A stretch of 64,000 nt of DNA from Salipaludibacillus sp. LMS25 (GTDB lineage Bacteria; Bacillota; Bacilli; Bacillales; Salisediminibacteriaceae). Each line of letters opens with the position of its first letter. The first letter of the stretch is position 1. The DNA lies in contig NZ_CP093299.1 of assembly GCF_024362805.1 (NCBI RefSeq), positions 3,132,001-3,196,000 of the forward strand. Direction: 5' to 3'. The notes below the pieces were generated by a model. The model saw only the letters and a list, made by a program, of their open reading frames with translations. It did no database searches and was not told where the DNA came from. The position numbers and the translations under genes were made by a program. Of the stretch, positions 9,928 to 17,515 are shown one piece after another.

Positions 9928-10050
9928 TAATCCTTAAATGTTTTAAGGAAGGTAGTTCCACTTCAACACGTAGCGGAGGTGTGGGAACGTTTAATCAGAT
10001 GTCGAGACACTATCTGATTTCTAGATGTTGCAGCTTGCTGAAACGAGTTC
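9928..10050 (+). repeat. Family C palindromic repeat, copy C2
   Basis: Contains three palindromes in order: CCTTAAATGTTTTAAGG, AATCAGATGTCGAGACACTATCTGATT (imperfect), and GCAGCTTGCTGAAAC. It lies in the leader of the P450 gene and begins directly at the TTTAT end of fragment A2. Confidence 0.65.
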
Positions 10051-10104
10051 GCTAGTCTTATTTTTAAAAATTAGGTTTATAAAGACTACCAACGGAGGAA
10101 AACT

Positions 10105-10173
10105 ATGAGTAGAAAATGTGTAGGAGGGATAGGATGGGGCAAAATCGCCAAATGCCTAAAGAAGAAGGTCTAG
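10105..10173 (+). CDS. Possible 22-codon leader peptide overlapping the P450 start
   Basis: ATG 10105 has a strong ribosome-binding site (GGAGG at 10094-10098). It opens a short frame, MSRKCVGGIGWGKIAKCLKKKV, ending at TAG 10171-10173. It overlaps the beginning of the P450 gene (10134) in another frame. No family recognised. It may be a translated leader that couples or limits P450 translation, or a chance ORF; the good ribosome-binding site is the only support. Confidence 0.3.
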   Translation: MSRKCVGGIGWGKIAKCLKKKV

Positions 10174-11393
10174 ATCATAGCTTAAAATTACTAAAAGAAG
10201 GTTATCAATTCATTATTAATCGACGTCATACGATGCAGTCGAACGTATTTGAAACAAGATTACTAGGAGAGAAAGCCATTTGCCTTTCAGGGAGTGAAGC
10301 GGCGAAAGTCTTTTACGATAATGACAAGTTTAAGCGAGAGGGAGCCGCTCCGAAACCTGTTCAGAAAACATTATTTGGAGAAGGCGGTGTGCAAGGTCTG
10401 GATGGTGAAGCACATAAACACCGTAAAGCTATGTTCATGTCGTTAATGTCTAAAGATGATATGCAGGACATTCGTCATTTAACTAAAAAATACTGGGAAC
10501 TAGCAGCCACTGAATGGGAAGCTCAAAAGGAGATAGTCTTATATGAAGAAGTGAAAAAAATACTAACACGCGTTGCCTGTGAATGGACCGGTGTCCCATT
10601 AGAAGAGCAGGATGTGTCACACCGAGCTGAACAATTAAGTGACATGTTCGAAACCCCTGCTGATGTGAGCTTAACTCATTTTAAAGGGTGGCGAGCGAGG
10701 TCTAAAGCAGAAGATTGGATAGAAGAGCTTGTTAAAGAGGTAAGGGAGAATAAACGGGAAGTTGAGAAATCTCGGGCTCTACATGCCTTTTCATGGCATA
10801 AAGACCATAACGGTGAATTATTGGATGAAAAAATTGTAGCAGTTGAGTTATTGAATTTATTACGTCCTATCGTGGCTATTTCTGTCTATATAGCTTTTAC
10901 AGCTTTAGCTGTTCATGAACATCCTGAAAAGGCAAAGGCTTTAAAAGGCGGGGATCGTAATCAGCTACAATGGTTTAGTCAAGAAGTACGCCGTTACTAC
11001 CCATTTTTCCCATTTACCGCAGCAAAAGTGAAAGAAACATTTACGTGGAACGGCTATGAATTTGAGAAAGATACGTTAACGTTGCTAGATTTATACGGTA
11101 CTAATCATCATCCAGATGATTGGGAAAATCCTGATCGCTTCGAGCCGGAGCGCTTTGCTGAATGGGATAAAAACCCATTTGATTTTATTCCACAAGGCGG
11201 CGGAGAATTTGATATCGGACATCGCTGTGCCGGGGAGTGGATAACGATAGATGTTATGAAAGAAAGTTTAGATTATTTAGTCAATCATCTGTCTTATACT
11301 CTTCCAGAGCAAGACCTTTCATTTAGTTTGACTGACATTCCTACTGTGCCAGAAAGTAAACTTAAACTGACGAATATGCAGCGAATCACTTAA
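10134..11393 (+). CDS. CYP152 family fatty-acid peroxygenase (P450)
   Basis: 419 residues from ATG 10134, preceded by AGGAGGG 5 bases upstream; upstream in-frame ATG 10116 lacks such a site. CYP152 enzymes use hydrogen peroxide to hydroxylate or decarboxylate fatty acids. The expected landmarks are visible: LRPIVAIS with the Arg-Pro pair (~244-245) that binds the substrate carboxylate, EVRRYYPFFPF with the ExxR motif (~283-286), DLYGTNHHP, FRPERF-like FEPERFAEW, and PQGGGEFDIGHRCAGEW with the heme-ligand Cys near 365. Length matches B. subtilis YbdT/P450-BS-beta. Soluble cytoplasmic enzyme needing no redox partner. A terminator follows at 11441. Confidence 0.93.
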   Translation: MGQNRQMPKEEGLDHSLKLLKEGYQFIINRRHTMQSNVFETRLLGEKAICLSGSEAAKVFYDNDKFKREGAAPKPVQKTLFGEGGVQGLDGEAHKHRKAMFMSLMSKDDMQDIRHLTKKYWELAATEWEAQKEIVLYEEVKKILTRVACEWTGVPLEEQDVSHRAEQLSDMFETPADVSLTHFKGWRARSKAEDWIEELVKEVRENKREVEKSRALHAFSWHKDHNGELLDEKIVAVELLNLLRPIVAISVYIAFTALAVHEHPEKAKALKGGDRNQLQWFSQEVRRYYPFFPFTAAKVKETFTWNGYEFEKDTLTLLDLYGTNHHPDDWENPDRFEPERFAEWDKNPFDFIPQGGGEFDIGHRCAGEWITIDVMKESLDYLVNHLSYTLPEQDLSFSLTDIPTVPESKLKLTNMQRIT

Positions 11394-11440
11394 AAGGTCA
11401 TGGGATTTCAGTCATGACTTAAAGGTTAACACGTACGTAC

Positions 11441-11478
11441 AAAGTCCGTCACTCTTTTGAAGAGGGCGGACTTTTTTT
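11441..11478 (+). terminator. Rho-independent terminator
   Basis: Stem AAAGTCCG / CGGACTTT with a seven-T tail, downstream of the P450 gene. A second hairpin, ACTAACCCC / GGGGTTAGT at 11542-11569, has no T run. Confidence 0.85.
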
Positions 11479-11700
11479 GCTAAGCTAATAGTTAAGTGCC
11501 TTAATATAGATGGGAGGTGGACCTGAACTTAACGCGATCACTAACCCCAATTTTTCATGGGGTTAGTGAAGACTTGCTTGCTCATAAACTCCCGAGAACG
11601 AAAATACCCTATTTTTTAAACAATCGTGTATTTTGAAGCAAGAGAGACGAAAAAAATGGTTACATTAGAAAGAGCCTATTTAGAGAGAGGAGTCTAAACA

Positions 11701-12372
11701 ATGAATGTAACACTTGAAGTGACGTACATAACGACTAAAGGCATGCAGACAACTTTTCATTCGGAAGATATAGAGGCACAAAAAGCGATTGTCATTGCTG
11801 AAGATTTCCAGCGGACAGGACGGCTAAAACAGGTAGTCTTTAGAGACGAGCGTGATAGTCAATGGACTTTAAAGGAACTTAAAAAATTTTTAGAAGGAAT
11901 TAAGACGGAACCGCATCAGCTCACTGTTTATTTTGATGGGGGGTTTGATTTAGAGACGCGACTATCTGGGCTCGGATGTGTTATTTATTACGAACAAAAT
12001 GATGTGTCTTACCGGGTGAGAAAAAATGCGACTGTCACGTCATTGGCATCGAATAATGAGGCGGAATACGCGGCACTGAATTTAGCCCTTGGTGAATTGG
12101 AACGATTAGGGGCCCATCATTTACCAGTGACAATTAACGGTGATTCACAAGTGGTAATTAATCAATTGAGTGGGGAATGGGCTTGTACAGAGGAAGTGCT
12201 GAATCGGTGGGCTGATCGTATTGACGACAAACTAGCAAAAATTGGCTTGACGCCAGATTATCACGTCATTCCTCGCAAAGCCAACCGAGAAGCCGATCAA
12301 TTGGCGACTCAGGCTTTAGATGGGCAAGAAATATCAAGCCTGAGTGAAGTGAACAGACGTGATGCTAACTAG
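11701..12372 (+). CDS. RNase HI-like protein (YpeP-type)
   Basis: 223 residues. An N-terminal ~70-residue segment (VTYITTKGMQTTFHSEDI...) precedes an RNase H fold. The acidic catalytic residues of RNase HI are in place: Asp in VYFDGGF (~79), Glu in NNEAEYAALNLAL (~120), Asp in INGDSQVVINQL (~148) and Asp in KANREADQLATQAL (~200). This layout matches B. subtilis YpeP-like proteins, annotated as reverse-transcriptase-like or RNase H family. The likely activity is cleavage of RNA in RNA-DNA hybrids, though several such paralogues are not proven nucleases. A GGAG site precedes the ATG. The esterase gene follows closely. Confidence 0.85.
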   Translation: MNVTLEVTYITTKGMQTTFHSEDIEAQKAIVIAEDFQRTGRLKQVVFRDERDSQWTLKELKKFLEGIKTEPHQLTVYFDGGFDLETRLSGLGCVIYYEQNDVSYRVRKNATVTSLASNNEAEYAALNLALGELERLGAHHLPVTINGDSQVVINQLSGEWACTEEVLNRWADRIDDKLAKIGLTPDYHVIPRKANREADQLATQALDGQEISSLSEVNRRDAN

Positions 12373-12429
12373 TAGGGAGAGCTTAAAACCATGCCGGAAG
12401 AATGGCAGAATAAAAGAGGAGTGGATGAG

Positions 12430-13209
12430 GTGGCTTTCATTCAATTAAGTTTTAAATCACGGGCATTAATGTTGCAAACCTCTGTAAATGTTTTATTACC
12501 AGTAGGAACAAATGCGGGAGATTTTACATCGAGTGACAATTTTACTTATGTTAGTGATCCTTTTCCCGTCCTATACCTTTTACACGGTGCCACAGATGAT
12601 CATTCTGCATGGCTTCGGTTATCTTCTATTGAGCGGTACGCTGAAGAGAAAAAATTGGCAGTCATCATGCCAAATGCTGACATGAGCGCGTATACGGATA
12701 TGGCACATGGCCAGCGTTACTGGACATATATTAGCCAGGAACTGCCTGCGTTTTTAAAAGCAACTTTTCCTATCTCCCAAAAGCGAGAAGAGACCTTTGT
12801 AGCTGGTCTGTCTATGGGAGGGTACGGCGCTTTTAAATTGGCACTGCGTCAACCGGAACGATTTGCTGCGGCTGTGTCATTATCAGGGGCGGTTGATATG
12901 AGAGAAGCAAGTCAACGAGGCTCCCTATTTGTGAATGCATTTGGTGAAGGGGCAAAAATTGATGGAACAGACCATGACCTTTTTCATTTAGTCGAACGGT
13001 TAGCGGTTTATAAAGGAGCTAAACCAGCTCTCTTTCAAGCTTGTGGGACAGACGACTTTTTATATGAAGATAATGTGAGGTTTAGAGATTACGCACGAAA
13101 AGTGCGAGCGAATTTAACATATGAAGAAGGGCCGGGTGGCCACGAATGGGCTTATTGGGATAGGATGATCGCTCATGCACTGGATTGGCTTCCACTAAAG
13201 AAGAGCTAA
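12430..13209 (+). CDS. Esterase of the FrmB/EstA (esterase D-like) family
   Basis: About 259 residues from GTG 12430 (MAFIQLSFKSRALMLQTSVNVLLP), the start that matches the family N-terminus and has AGAGGAG 7-8 bases upstream. The open frame reaches up to 12391. It is an alpha/beta hydrolase with PVLYLLHGATDDHSAW (oxyanion loop), the nucleophile elbow GLSMGGYGAF (Ser ~128), an acidic residue in CGTDDFLY (~206) and the catalytic His in GGHEWAYW (~238). Relatives are tributyrin esterases and S-formylglutathione hydrolases; the exact substrate cannot be read from the sequence. It sits 57 bases after the RNase H-like gene and may be co-transcribed. Confidence 0.85.
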   Translation: MAFIQLSFKSRALMLQTSVNVLLPVGTNAGDFTSSDNFTYVSDPFPVLYLLHGATDDHSAWLRLSSIERYAEEKKLAVIMPNADMSAYTDMAHGQRYWTYISQELPAFLKATFPISQKREETFVAGLSMGGYGAFKLALRQPERFAAAVSLSGAVDMREASQRGSLFVNAFGEGAKIDGTDHDLFHLVERLAVYKGAKPALFQACGTDDFLYEDNVRFRDYARKVRANLTYEEGPGGHEWAYWDRMIAHALDWLPLKKS

Positions 13210-13257
13210 CGACATCAACAGTGACTTTGATGAAGCTGTTCATTAAGAAGGGCGGTT

Positions 13258-13397
13258 TTTATCACACAGATAACCGTCCGTAAACATCGTGGCTCAAAAT
13301 AGAAAGGGGAGCTAACGACCGCTAAAGGCCTGATTGACTCAACTAACAACAAGCGGGAGAAGAACGAAAACGCTCACTGATTGAAGGTTCGCTTTAT
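13258..13397 (+). repeat. Family B element, copy B1
   Basis: 140 bp bounded by TTTAT. It has the CACAGATAACCGTCCGTAAA opening, the partner arm AGCTAACGACCGCTAA, and the shared 3-prime module ending TGATTGAAGGTTCGCTTTAT. The 3-prime hairpin is degenerate (AAGCGGGAG / CGCTCACTG). Confidence 0.8.
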
Positions 13398-13520
13398 CAT
13401 ATCATCTAGCTGAAGGGGAGACATTAGGAAAGCGTCTCATCTGTAGCGGAAGAGCCATGTACGAGTCGTTTTTTACAGGTGGACGTTGTATGATGAAATT
13501 GGTTTACTTATTTTAAAAAA
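13398..13520 (+). repeat. 3-prime extension of family B (shared with 59664-59757)
   Basis: Downstream of B1 the sequence still matches the segment downstream of B7. Shared blocks are TCATxTAGCTGAA, GGAAGAG/GGAAAGCG, CGTxxTTTTTACA and ATGxAATTGGTT. This suggests a longer parent repeat ending near ATTGGTT(C/T)A. It forms most of the leader of the small heat-shock gene. Confidence 0.5.
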
Positions 13521-13592
13521 ATAGGTTTATAACTAAATTTACGTGGTAATGTCATTTATGAAAGTAAATAAAATTTTTTGGAGGTGGTTCGC

Positions 13593-14027
13593 ATGGTAAA
13601 CTTATTTCCAAAAAGAGATCGTGAGTTGTTTGAAGGGATGCCAAGTCTATTTTCAAAGGATGGGCTAACTAGTTTATTTGATGATCATTTTAAGCTACAA
13701 CCGCGTGTGGATGTAAAAGAGGAAAAGGATCACTATGTAATTGAAGCGGAACTTCCAGGTTTCTCAAAAGATGACATTACTGTCGAGTACAGAGATAGCT
13801 ATCTTTTCATTTATGGAAAAAAAGAAACAACAGAAGAAATGAAAGATGATGATCGCTTTGTCCGTAGAGAAAGAACAACAGGGACTATTAAGAGAAAATT
13901 TTATGTGGGAGATATTGATGAAACGAAGATAAACGGAAACTTTACGAATGGGTTGCTTGAATTAACTGTCCCTAAGTCTGATGCGGATTTAGAGGGATCA
14001 AACGGTTACCGTATCGACCTCAAATAA
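13593..14027 (+). CDS. Small heat-shock protein, Hsp20/alpha-crystallin family
   Basis: 144 residues from ATG 13593, with GGAGGTGG 5 bases upstream; the open frame begins at 13578 but only this start is well placed. After a short N-terminal arm (MVNLFPKRDRELFEG) comes the alpha-crystallin domain, with PRVDVKEEKDHYVIEAELPGF, a GKKE strand and the closing NGLLELTVPK motif. It acts as an ATP-independent holdase that forms oligomers. No CIRCE inverted repeat is present upstream; the leader is made of repeat B1 and its extension. Single gene with its own terminator. Confidence 0.93.
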   Translation: MVNLFPKRDRELFEGMPSLFSKDGLTSLFDDHFKLQPRVDVKEEKDHYVIEAELPGFSKDDITVEYRDSYLFIYGKKETTEEMKDDDRFVRRERTTGTIKRKFYVGDIDETKINGNFTNGLLELTVPKSDADLEGSNGYRIDLK

Positions 14028-14071
14028 AGCAAAATCATTTATTTAAAATGAATAGAGCAGGCTATCCATCT

Positions 14072-14115
14072 GCACCACTAAACAGTCACACATCCTATTT
14101 AGTGGTGCTTTTTTG
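14072..14115 (+). terminator. Rho-independent terminator
   Basis: Stem GCACCACTAAA / TTTAGTGGTGC with a six-T tail, 44 bases after the hsp20 stop codon. Confidence 0.92.
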
Positions 14116-14284
14116 CTAGCTTTCTTTTGAAAAGGTAGAAATGATATGTGTTAAAACACATGTACAAGGCCTAAAGCCTCACTAACATTCGCAACTAATT
14201 TAGGCGAAATGAAAGAGAGGGCAGACTCCTATTATATGCTAAAATACAGTAATACTTAGAAAGTCATCTAGAGGGAGCTTGAAA

Positions 14285-14800
14285 ATGGGTCAAACCACAG
14301 AAAAAATGTTAGGTATTCTCGGTGGGCTAATAAGTGTTGGATTTTCTTTAATAACGATGATGTTAAGGGCACTTCAAGAAAGCCTTTTTTATCCCACTCT
14401 TAAGGGGCAGTAAAACCCCCACCTCAAAACTTAAGAAGTGGAAAAGTTTAGGTGGGGGATAAACTGCCCCTAAAGGTCCTATAAGTTAAACGAACAATCA
14501 GTGAGGGATGCAGGAAAACTCCCACTGATTGAAGCTGAGCTTTATGGGGATACAGACTTACTTAAAATCGGACAGACTAGTTTAATAGTTAGTATCATCG
14601 CTATTATCGGTGGTAATGTTGTGAAAGCAAATGCGAAATTAGGCGGTTGGGTAATGAGAGGTAGTGGGGCTGCTATTTTTATTACTAGTTGTTATTATAA
14701 TTATTACGGACGCATTCCAGCGCATATTATTGTAGCAGGTGGTCTTATAGGAATATCAAGAAAAACAGATTTGTCTCATAGACCTAATGTATCATTATAG
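14285..14800 (+). pseudogene. DUF4064-like small membrane protein gene interrupted by repeat A3
   Basis: ATG 14285 (preceded by AGAGGGAGC) encodes MGQTTEKMLGILGGLISVGFSLITMM, then runs into repeat A3 and stops at TAA 14411. After the repeat the same frame resumes with YGDTDLLKIGQTSLIVSIIAIIGGNVV and more hydrophobic segments to 14800. The two TTTAT motifs bounding A3 are exactly 153 bases apart, so deleting one repeat unit fuses the halves in frame as ...ALQESLF-YGDTDLL.... The reconstructed ~120-residue protein has the layout of DUF4064 proteins. A GTG at 14501 inside the repeat could restart translation of the second half, but it has no obvious ribosome-binding site. Confidence 0.85.
14388..14545 (+). 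repeat. Family A element, copy A3 (inserted in a gene)
   Basis: 158 bp counting both TTTAT ends (14388-14392 and 14541-14545). All modules are present: nested long stem and 3-prime hairpin CAGTGAGGG / CTCCCACTG. It lies inside the DUF4064-like reading frame, which is direct evidence that the family moves. Confidence 0.92.
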
Positions 14801-14808
14801 TTATCGTT

Positions 14809-14938
14809 GATCCTTAAATGATATAAAGGTTCCCCCATCTGAGGCGCATAGCATAGGTTCGGAACTTTTAATCAGGTGGCGCCGAGATGCCATCTGATTT
14901 CTCGATGTTTCAGCTTGCTGAAACCAGTTCACGAGAGT
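14809..14938 (+). repeat. Family C palindromic repeat, copy C3
   Basis: Starts TTGATCCTTAAATGATATAA, contains AATCAGGTGGC ... GCCATCTGATT as an inverted pair, and ends with GTTTCAGCTTGCTGAAAC. Same order of palindromes as copy C2. Confidence 0.65.
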
Positions 14939-15028
14939 TGTTATCATATGTTAGTAGGTTTAATCCGATGTATGATATAATAGACTGATGTGTCATAATT
15001 GATAAATGAATACCGGCTTATGCTGGAA

Positions 15029-15064
15029 AGAGGTTCTAGCTCAACCCTCTATAAAAAACTAAGG
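15029..15064 (+). ncRNA. preQ1-I riboswitch aptamer
   Basis: Hairpin AGAGG-TTCTAGC-...-CCTCT followed by the A-rich tail ATAAAAAACTAAGG, the hallmark of the class I preQ1 riboswitch. It stands upstream of queC-queD-queE, the expected regulon. The tail CTAAGGA (15059-15065) can alternatively pair with TCCTTAG (15084-15090), which would break the terminator at 15079. Ligand binding should tie up the tail and allow termination, turning the genes off when preQ1 is abundant. Confidence 0.92.
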
Positions 15065-15078
15065 AAAATGATGTAGTG

Positions 15079-15106
15079 CCATGTCCTTAGGGGGCGTGGT
15101 TTTTTT
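15079..15106 (+). terminator. preQ1-controlled terminator
   Basis: Stem CCATGTCC / GGGCGTGG (with G-T pairs) followed by seven T. It overlaps TCCTTAG, which can pair instead with the aptamer tail, so terminator and antiterminator are mutually exclusive. Confidence 0.75.
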
Positions 15107-15110
15107 GTTG

Positions 15111-15217
15111 TTTATCCCACTCTTAAGGGTCAGTAAAACCCCCCCTCAAAACTTAAGAAGGTTGAAAAGTTTTGAGGGGGATAAACTGCCCCTAAAGGTC
15201 CGATAAGTTAAACTAAC
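15111..15217 (+). repeat. Family A element, copy A4 (lacks the 3-prime module)
   Basis: TTTATCCCAC start and complete nested stem (GTCAGTAAAACCCCCCCTC / GAGGGGGATAAACTGCC), then GGTCCGATAAGTTAAACTAAC, where similarity ends. The 3-prime hairpin and final TTTAT are missing. It sits between the preQ1 terminator and queC, lengthening the leader. Confidence 0.85.
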
Positions 15218-15417
15218 TATAGGAATCGAGAAAATAATTCAAAAGGTGTCAGAGGAGCAGTTGTTATTTTTCACGAACTAGTGGCTAACTCGTCTAGTGA
15301 GCCTCTCTACTGTGAACTCTCTTCATTACAAAGTGTTAGGGGAGCGTCACTGCATGCTTTTGGCCAGCTACCTGTCGTTGTATACTATGGGAATTCTTTA
15401 ATAAGGAGAAAGATAAG
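15218..15417 (+). promoter_or_regulatory. Leader between repeat A4 and queC, possible second promoter
   Basis: About 200 bases without a gene. A candidate sigma-A promoter, TTTGGCC then 17-18 bases then TATACT (15358-15390), lies just upstream of queC. If active it would bypass the riboswitch. A GGAG ribosome-binding site lies at 15404. The promoter call is by eye only. Confidence 0.3.
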
Positions 15418-16074
15418 ATGAAACATGAAAAAGCCATCGTTGTCTTCAGTGGTGGACAAGACAGCACCACCTGTTTGTTTTGGGCGTTAGAGCGCTTTAA
15501 AGAAGTGGAAACAGTCACATTTAATTATAATCAGCGTCATCAATTAGAGATAGATGTGGCTAAGTCCATAGCAGAAGAATTAGGTGTTAAACATACTGTA
15601 TTAGATATGGGACTGTTAAATCAATTGGCTCCTAATGCTTTAACAAGAGAGGATATCGCTATTGAGGAGAAAGAAGGGGAGTTACCATCCACGTTCGTGG
15701 AAGGTCGCAATTTATTATTTTTAACGTTTGCTGCAATAGCTGGCAAGCAAGTTGGTGCCAATCATATTGTGACTGGTGTGTGTGAAACGGACTTCAGTGG
15801 TTATCCTGACTGTCGAGATGTCTTTATAAAGTCACTGAACGTCACGTTAAATCTATCGATGGATCACCAATTTGTGATTCATACACCTCTTATGTGGTTA
15901 GATAAAGGAGATACATGGGAGCTAGCTGATAAACTAAATGCATTTGATTATGTTAGAACGAAAACGTTAACGTGCTATAACGGAATCGTCGCAGACGGGT
16001 GCGGAGAATGTCCAGCATGTGTATTAAGGCAAAAAGGTTTAGAAGCCTATGTGGCAAGAAAGGAGGTACAGTAG
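15418..16074 (+). CDS. queC: 7-cyano-7-deazaguanine synthase QueC
   Basis: 218 residues. Converts 7-carboxy-7-deazaguanine to preQ0 using ammonia and ATP, in the queuosine precursor pathway. The PP-loop ATP-binding motif SGGQDSTT is at residues 11-18. [10 protein letters not shown], a typical QueC segment, is near 92. The C-terminal cysteines that bind zinc are in [19 protein letters not shown] (~185-204). Length is normal for the family. It is the first gene of a three-gene run; queD starts 2 bases after its stop. Regulated by the preQ1 riboswitch upstream. Confidence 0.97.
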   Translation: MKHEKAIVVFSGGQDSTTCLFWALERFKEVETVTFNYNQRHQLEIDVAKSIAEELGVKHTVLDMGLLNQLAPNALTREDIAIEEKEGELPSTFVEGRNLLFLTFAAIAGKQVGANHIVTGVCETDFSGYPDCRDVFIKSLNVTLNLSMDHQFVIHTPLMWLDKGDTWELADKLNAFDYVRTKTLTCYNGIVADGCGECPACVLRQKGLEAYVARKEVQ

Positions 16075-16075
16075 A

Positions 16076-16555
16076 ATGGAGTTTAGAATTGTTGATAAGC
16101 TTGAGAAAATAGATAAAGACATCTCCCGCAAGGAACTGAAATACCACACAAAAAGGGTCTTGGTCAGTAAGGAGTTTACGTTCGATGCGGCTCACCATCT
16201 CCACTGTTACGAAGGGAAATGTAAGAACCTTCATGGTCATACGTATAAAGTTATTTTTGGTATTAGCGGCTTTGTTGATGAAACAGGCCTTATGATAGAC
16301 TTCGGGGAGATAAAAACGATTTGGAAGAATGACATTGAAGTTTACCTCGATCATCGTTATTTAAATGAAACGTTGCCTAATATGAATACCACCGCTGAAA
16401 ACATGGTCGTATGGATTTATGAAAAAATGGCCCAGTCTCTTGCCACTCATAATACGTTAGTGAAGGAACAAGGAGCAAGAATGGAATTTGTTCGTTTATA
16501 TGAAACGCCGACGAGTTATGCGGAAGCAAGACGGGAGTGGATGGACGGTGAGTAA
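16076..16555 (+). CDS. queD: 6-carboxytetrahydropterin synthase QueD
   Basis: 159 residues from ATG 16076, preceded by AGGAGG at 16061-16066; the open frame extends to 16049 inside queC without need. Converts 7,8-dihydroneopterin triphosphate to 6-carboxy-tetrahydropterin. Zinc-binding and catalytic residues are visible in FDAAHHLHCYEGKCKNLHGHTYKV (two-His cluster, catalytic Cys, then HGH), and DFGEIK and YLDHRYLNE are family motifs. The N-terminus carries ~20 extra residues before the conserved core. It overlaps queE by 8 bases, indicating translational coupling. Confidence 0.96.
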   Translation: MEFRIVDKLEKIDKDISRKELKYHTKRVLVSKEFTFDAAHHLHCYEGKCKNLHGHTYKVIFGISGFVDETGLMIDFGEIKTIWKNDIEVYLDHRYLNETLPNMNTTAENMVVWIYEKMAQSLATHNTLVKEQGARMEFVRLYETPTSYAEARREWMDGE

Positions 16556-17276
16556 GCTTCCGGTATTGGAGATTTTTGGGCCTACAATCCAAGGCGAAGG
16601 CATGGTCGTCGGGAAGAAAACGATGTTTGTCCGTACAGCAGGATGTGATTATTCCTGTGCTTGGTGTGATTCAGCATTTACGTGGGACGGTTCTGCAAAG
16701 GACGACATCAAGCTGATGACCGCTACTGAGATATGGGATAGCTTACAAGCGTTGGCGCCAAATAATTTCTCGCACGTGACAATTTCAGGTGGAAACCCGG
16801 CTCTTTTAAAAAACCTGAGCGATTTCATCAACTTATTAAAAGGCTATCATATAAATGTTGCTCTGGAAACACAAGGGAGCAAGTGGCAGGACTGGTTTTA
16901 TAAATTGGATGATTTGACACTCTCTCCGAAGCCTCCTAGCTCAATGATGTCAACCAATTTTGACGTCCTTGATGACATTATATCGCGATTAACTAGAGCA
17001 GATAGGGTGGCGAACATCAGTCTAAAAGTGGTTGTGTTCAATGATGATGATTTTAGTTATGCTAAAAAGGTGCATAAGCGCTATCCGAAAGTGCCATTCT
17101 ATTTACAAGTGGGAAATAGTGACCCTTATACAGAAAATAAGTCGTCCTTAACGACACATCTTTTGAATCAATATGAGTGGCTCACTGAAAAAACGGTGGC
17201 AGACCATGACCTGAATGACGCGCGAGTTCTTCCGCAATTGCACACATTAATGTGGGGGAACAAACGTGGGGTTTAA
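16548..17276 (+). CDS. queE: 7-carboxy-7-deazaguanine synthase QueE (radical SAM)
   Basis: 242 residues from GTG 16548 (MSKLPVLEIFGPTIQGEG). The frame is open upstream within queD, but the family starts here. The radical-SAM cluster motif CxxxCxxC is CDYSCAWC (~32-39). ISGGNPAL and the LSPKPPSS segment near residue 130 are typical of Bacillus QueE. It forms 7-carboxy-7-deazaguanine from carboxytetrahydropterin. Last gene of the run; queF is not in this window. Confidence 0.95.
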   Translation: MSKLPVLEIFGPTIQGEGMVVGKKTMFVRTAGCDYSCAWCDSAFTWDGSAKDDIKLMTATEIWDSLQALAPNNFSHVTISGGNPALLKNLSDFINLLKGYHINVALETQGSKWQDWFYKLDDLTLSPKPPSSMMSTNFDVLDDIISRLTRADRVANISLKVVVFNDDDFSYAKKVHKRYPKVPFYLQVGNSDPYTENKSSLTTHLLNQYEWLTEKTVADHDLNDARVLPQLHTLMWGNKRGV

Positions 17277-17515
17277 GATTGTCTAAGCTTATGTAGATAA
17301 ATGGTCCTATTAAAACTTCTTTACTAAGCACTGAAACTCACTCTTAAAATGACGTCACATTATTTTAAAGAAAAATACATTATTTTTCTCAAAACGATCT
17401 ATTAGAAATGATAGAATAAAACATAGTGTCTATCATCAAAAAAGGTCACATGACACCATTAAATATGAAGAGGCACTCATTTTAAAAAAGATCGACATAA
17501 ATAAGGGGGATAATA

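Noticed and set aside
13210..13592. CIRCE or heat-shock operator upstream of hsp20
   Set aside because: No TTAGCACTC-N9-GAGTGCTAA element; the region is repeat B1 and its extension.
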